Source: JAWLHJ01 sp039587535 (GTDB taxonomy: Bacteria > Gemmatimonadota > Gemmatimonadetes > Longimicrobiales > Gaopeijiaceae). Taken from it: a DNA stretch of 64,000 nucleotides. The translations under genes and the position numbers were made by a program. Where the stretch lies: the NCBI GenBank assembly GCA_039587535.1, contig JBDHIF010000010.1, positions 1-64,000 of the forward strand. The letters run 5' to 3'. Below the pieces are notes generated by a model. The model had not been told where the DNA came from and did not search any database. It was given only the letters and a program-made list of their open reading frames with translations. Positions 61,306-64,000 of this stretch are shown here, one piece after another (the first letter of the stretch is position 1; each line of letters begins with the position of its first letter).

Positions 61306-63759
61306 TCAGTTCGCCGCGTCGTCCGTGTACGTCCCGGCTCGCTGCATCCGGAACGCGTCGCTCTTCACCACACCCAGGATGAATGCCGACACCCTGTAGT
61401 CGTCTCCCTCTGCCTGCCTGACGATCTCACGTACGGTGGGCTGATCTTCATACCCCACCAGTCGGCCGAGGGCATAGGCCATCAGATTGTTCGTGAACGT
61501 CCTGAAGAGTGGGACGGGTCGGTCCACCAACGCTCCGGTAAGCTGTCCGGGGCTCTCGATGGGGGTGCCGTCGTACAGCTCTCCTCGGGTGTCCAGGGCG
61601 ATTCCGTTTTCCTTGATGCGCCACTTCCCGGTCACGCCGAAGTTGTCCAGAGCAAGCCCGATCGGGTCGATCACACGGTGGCACGCATTGCACGTAGGAT
61701 TGGCGCGGTGCTGCTCCTGCCGCTCCTTGGTGGTGAGCATCCTGCCCTCGTTCGCCTCCTCCGTGGTTTCCTCCAGGGGCGGCACCCCCGGAGGTGGAGG
61801 GGGAGGCGGTGACCCCAGAAGCACCTCCATGACCCATTTACCCCTTAACACCGGCGACGTCCGGCCTGCGTGGGAAGTGAGGGTCAATACACTCCCGTGC
61901 CCCAGGATGCCGCGCCTGTTCACGTTCGGGTAGGTCACGCGCTGGAACCGGTCGCCGACCACTCCGTCGAAGCCGTAATGCCGAGCCAGACGCTCGTTCA
62001 CGAACGTGTAGTCGGCCAGGTAGAAGTCCAGCATCGAGCGATCTTCCCTCACGAGGCTGTGGAAGAACAGCTCGGTCTCGCGGCGCATGGAGTTCGCCAA
62101 CTGCTGGTCGTAGTCCGGGAACCAGAACTGGTCGGGATGGACCTTCTCGAGGTCCTGCAGGCGGAGCCACTGCGCAGCGAACCGGGTCGCGAGCGCTTCG
62201 GAACGCGGGTCCGTCAGCATGCGGCGCACCTGCTGCTCGAGCTCGGCCTCGTCCGAGAGTCTTCCGTCCATCGCCACGGTGCGGAGCTCTTCGTCCGGCG
62301 GCGCGCCCCAAAGGAAGAAGGAGAGCCTGGACGCGAGCGCGGCATCGTCGAGGGGATAGACGTTGCCGGGTGACACGTCCTCGGGCGCGCCTTCGAACCT
62401 GAAGATGAAGTGGGGGCTCGCCAGGATGGCTTGCAGCCCCGTTCTCACACCGGTCTCGAAGCCGCCTTCCTCCGCGCCGTAGTCGTAGAAGCGGAGGAGC
62501 GCCTCACGATCCCGGTCAGCGAGCGCACGCCGATAAGCCTGAGCAGCGAGATCCGTGAGGATCCGCTCGGCGCACGGCCGCTCCTCCTCGGCCGTCACGG
62601 GGCGGCAGGAGAAGATCCGGTCACGGACGGGATTGTCGGACACGCCCGTGACCCTCGTGGGCCCGGCGACGACGAGATCCCTCAGGTGGGGCAACAGCGT
62701 GAGGCCGTACCCACTCATGCCGGTGTGGCGGTCCGCGAGCGTCCAATCGTGGGGCGAGACCAGATCCTCCGCCGGGCCCTCGGTGCGGCGGATGAACGCT
62801 GCGGTGACCCTTTGCGGTCCGGCAGTGACGAAGATCGGCTCCGTCTGCATCTCGATCCCCTGCGGGTCACGGATGGTCATCCACTGGTCGAGATCGAGCA
62901 GCGCCCTGCGTTCCCCGTTGACGGAGACCTCGATTTGCTCGTAGCGCGCGATCTGACCGAAGAAGCCCTCACCGGTCGTCGTGTGCTCCGGAATCACGCG
63001 GAAGATGTATTCCCCGTCCGCCGGGAAGTTGTGCACCACGCTGACACCGCCGCGGGTCCCGAACGGCGCCCCAGGGACCCGTTCGTCCTGCGACACGTAG
63101 CCGGACACCGTGTAGGTCCGCTCGGCGTAGGTCGCGTCGGGGTCTCCCACCGCCAGACGGCTGATCTCGGCCGCCGCGTTCAGATAGGCATCGAGCAGCG
63201 TGGGTGACAGCAGCTGAACGTCGGCGATGTTGTCGAAGTTCTCCGCCTTCGTGTCCAGAGGCAGGTAGTCCCCGGCATCGATCGAGAGACCGAGGAGGTC
63301 CTGAACGGAGCGCGTGTACTCAGCCTGGTTGAGCCTCTGGAACGTGCGAGCCCCGGGATTGGGCTCCTGGGCGGCATGCTCGTCGATACGTTCCTCGATG
63401 CTGGCCACCAGCGCGATGAGCGTGTCCCCGGCCGGTCGATTGGCGCCGGGCGGCGGCATCATGCCGGTACGGAGCTTGACGATGAGCTGCTCCGCAACCT
63501 GAAGCCGCTCTTGCGGGGCTGCGGGGTCGAAGTCTTCGAGCGAGAGATTGCCCTGGAGGCGTCGATCGCTGTGGCATCGGACGCAGTACCGATCGATGAC
63601 CTCCGCCTCGGTGTCGGCGGTCATGTGCACCGCCGCTCCGGGTTGGCCGGAAAATCCGTCGGGCGGCTCAGCCTCTCCAGACGTGCCCACACCGCCTGTC
63701 GAGCTGGCGGCGAGGAGCGCGGCGCCCATGAAGAGCGCGGGCAACGTCGAGAGCTTCAT
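61306..63759 (-). CDS. Diheme DUF1587/1595/1592/1588/1585 protein, cassette copy 3
   Basis: 817 residues; ATG 63759 has GGAGG upstream. Signal peptide (TLPALFMGAALLAASS), heme motif CVRCH (59-63), MPPPGANRPAGDTLIAL, DUF1587 (FQRLNQAEYTRSVQDLLGLS), beta-sandwich, DUF1592 (ASRLSFFLWGAPPDEEL), DUF1588 with poly-Pro and CNACH, and DUF1585. First gene of the most upstream cassette. A TATACT box on the minus strand (63830-63825) about 65 bases before the start may be its -10, but the -35 is weak. Confidence 0.9.
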   Translation of the reverse strand: MKLSTLPALFMGAALLAASSTGGVGTSGEAEPPDGFSGQPGAAVHMTADTEAEVIDRYCVRCHSDRRLQGNLSLEDFDPAAPQERLQVAEQLIVKLRTGMMPPPGANRPAGDTLIALVASIEERIDEHAAQEPNPGARTFQRLNQAEYTRSVQDLLGLSIDAGDYLPLDTKAENFDNIADVQLLSPTLLDAYLNAAAEISRLAVGDPDATYAERTYTVSGYVSQDERVPGAPFGTRGGVSVVHNFPADGEYIFRVIPEHTTTGEGFFGQIARYEQIEVSVNGERRALLDLDQWMTIRDPQGIEMQTEPIFVTAGPQRVTAAFIRRTEGPAEDLVSPHDWTLADRHTGMSGYGLTLLPHLRDLVVAGPTRVTGVSDNPVRDRIFSCRPVTAEEERPCAERILTDLAAQAYRRALADRDREALLRFYDYGAEEGGFETGVRTGLQAILASPHFIFRFEGAPEDVSPGNVYPLDDAALASRLSFFLWGAPPDEELRTVAMDGRLSDEAELEQQVRRMLTDPRSEALATRFAAQWLRLQDLEKVHPDQFWFPDYDQQLANSMRRETELFFHSLVREDRSMLDFYLADYTFVNERLARHYGFDGVVGDRFQRVTYPNVNRRGILGHGSVLTLTSHAGRTSPVLRGKWVMEVLLGSPPPPPPPGVPPLEETTEEANEGRMLTTKERQEQHRANPTCNACHRVIDPIGLALDNFGVTGKWRIKENGIALDTRGELYDGTPIESPGQLTGALVDRPVPLFRTFTNNLMAYALGRLVGYEDQPTVREIVRQAEGDDYRVSAFILGVVKSDAFRMQRAGTYTDDAAN

Positions 63760-63963
63760 CCGGCCTCCTTTCGGTCCATAACAGTGGCTGAGGGACGGCC
63801 CAAAGACCCACCGCCCCGACCCCTAGTATATGGAGCAGTTTCCGGTGGTGCCAGCGGCCCGTTCGCCCTAGCTCCGCCGCGGGATTATCCCTGTGACTGT
63901 TAGAGACACGCACCTCCCCGGTTTTGATGGAGCGATCGCGTTCTCGGAGGCGCGACGCCAGCT

Positions 63964-64000
63964 CTAGGGCATGGCGTACCGCTGGAGGTAGGCCAGGTCG
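63964..64000 (-). CDS. Possible last codons of a gene entering from the right
   Basis: Read on the minus strand from the window edge, 11 codons (DLAYLQRYAMP) precede a TAG at 63966-63964. The residues look like a natural protein end, but too little is visible to identify it. The remaining 204 bases before cassette copy 3 hold no clear gene. Confidence 0.25.
   Translation of the reverse strand, partial: DLAYLQRYAMP

Larger units (their letters stand above)
45094..63759 (-). repeat. Three diverged copies of a DUF1592 - DUF1552 - ankyrin gene cassette
   Basis: Copy 3 is 63759-58079, copy 2 is 57976-52213, copy 1 is 50946-45094. Gene order, strand and, in copies 2 and 3, the 4-base overlap between the DUF1552 and ankyrin genes are the same. 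All nine proteins carry export signals. Corresponding proteins are alike along their full length but differ throughout, so the duplications are old and the copies have been kept. An fmdB-like and a DUF4168-like gene lie between copies 1 and 2. Confidence 0.9.

Noticed and set aside
1..64000. CRISPR arrays, tRNA or rRNA genes, insertion sequences, phage attachment sites
   Set aside because: I looked for regularly spaced repeats, cloverleaf-type segments and transposase motifs by eye and found none that I could support.

Overview
The window is GC-rich, densely packed bacterial DNA. Several features point to Gemmatimonadota or a relative: a PadR plus ADOP-type permease pair, a SusC/SusD-like outer-membrane pair with lipoprotein satellites, many exported proteins of unknown function, and planctomycete-type DUF1592/DUF1552 proteins. 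This placement is inferred from gene content; there is no rRNA or other marker gene in the window.

Layout. 1-800: 3' end of an exported hypothetical protein. 815-8571 (minus): a tightly overlapping carotenoid operon read crtY, crtE, crtI, crtB, methyltransferase, crtU-like, Rieske protein. The set suggests an aromatic (isorenieratene-type) carotenoid, but crtB carries an internal deletion with frameshift. 8584-13539: small exported proteins (two SnoaL-like, two lipocalin-like), a multi-pass membrane protein, a 50-residue membrane peptide and a single-domain response regulator. 13752-19745: a redox block with two peroxiredoxin-like genes whose catalytic codon is an in-frame TGA, each followed by the same hairpin, which are predicted selenoproteins. 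They flank a PadR/ADOP pair and are followed by a TlpA-like thioredoxin and a CcdA/DsbD-like electron carrier. 19789-25915: a parvulin lipoprotein, an M50-like membrane protein, a redoxin, a BtuF-like protein, and an MhqO/MhqD-like pair behind a clear promoter with a dyad. 25938-30348 (minus): an AttEFGH-like ABC system. 30376-36093: greA, a SPOR protein with a degenerate ATPase domain, nadB, tyrS and a DinB/YfiT protein. 36229-44161: an orphan TonB plug protein, a lipoprotein, a SusC/SusD pair with terminators, a decayed second SusD tail, and a PKD-like lipoprotein.

45094-63759 (minus) holds the most striking structure: a three-gene cassette present three times. Each copy is a diheme c-type DUF1587/1592/1588/1585 protein, then a Tat-exported DUF1552 protein, then an exported ankyrin-repeat protein ending in a C-terminal Cys-x-Ser-Cys. 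Copies 2 and 3 are adjacent; copy 1 is separated from them by an fmdB-like gene and a DUF4168-like gene. All nine proteins appear to be exported, so the cassette probably encodes a periplasmic or surface oxidative complex of unknown substrate.

The two best candidates for new biology are the exported, otherwise cysteine-free seleno-peroxiredoxins and the triplicated diheme/DUF1552/ankyrin cassette.
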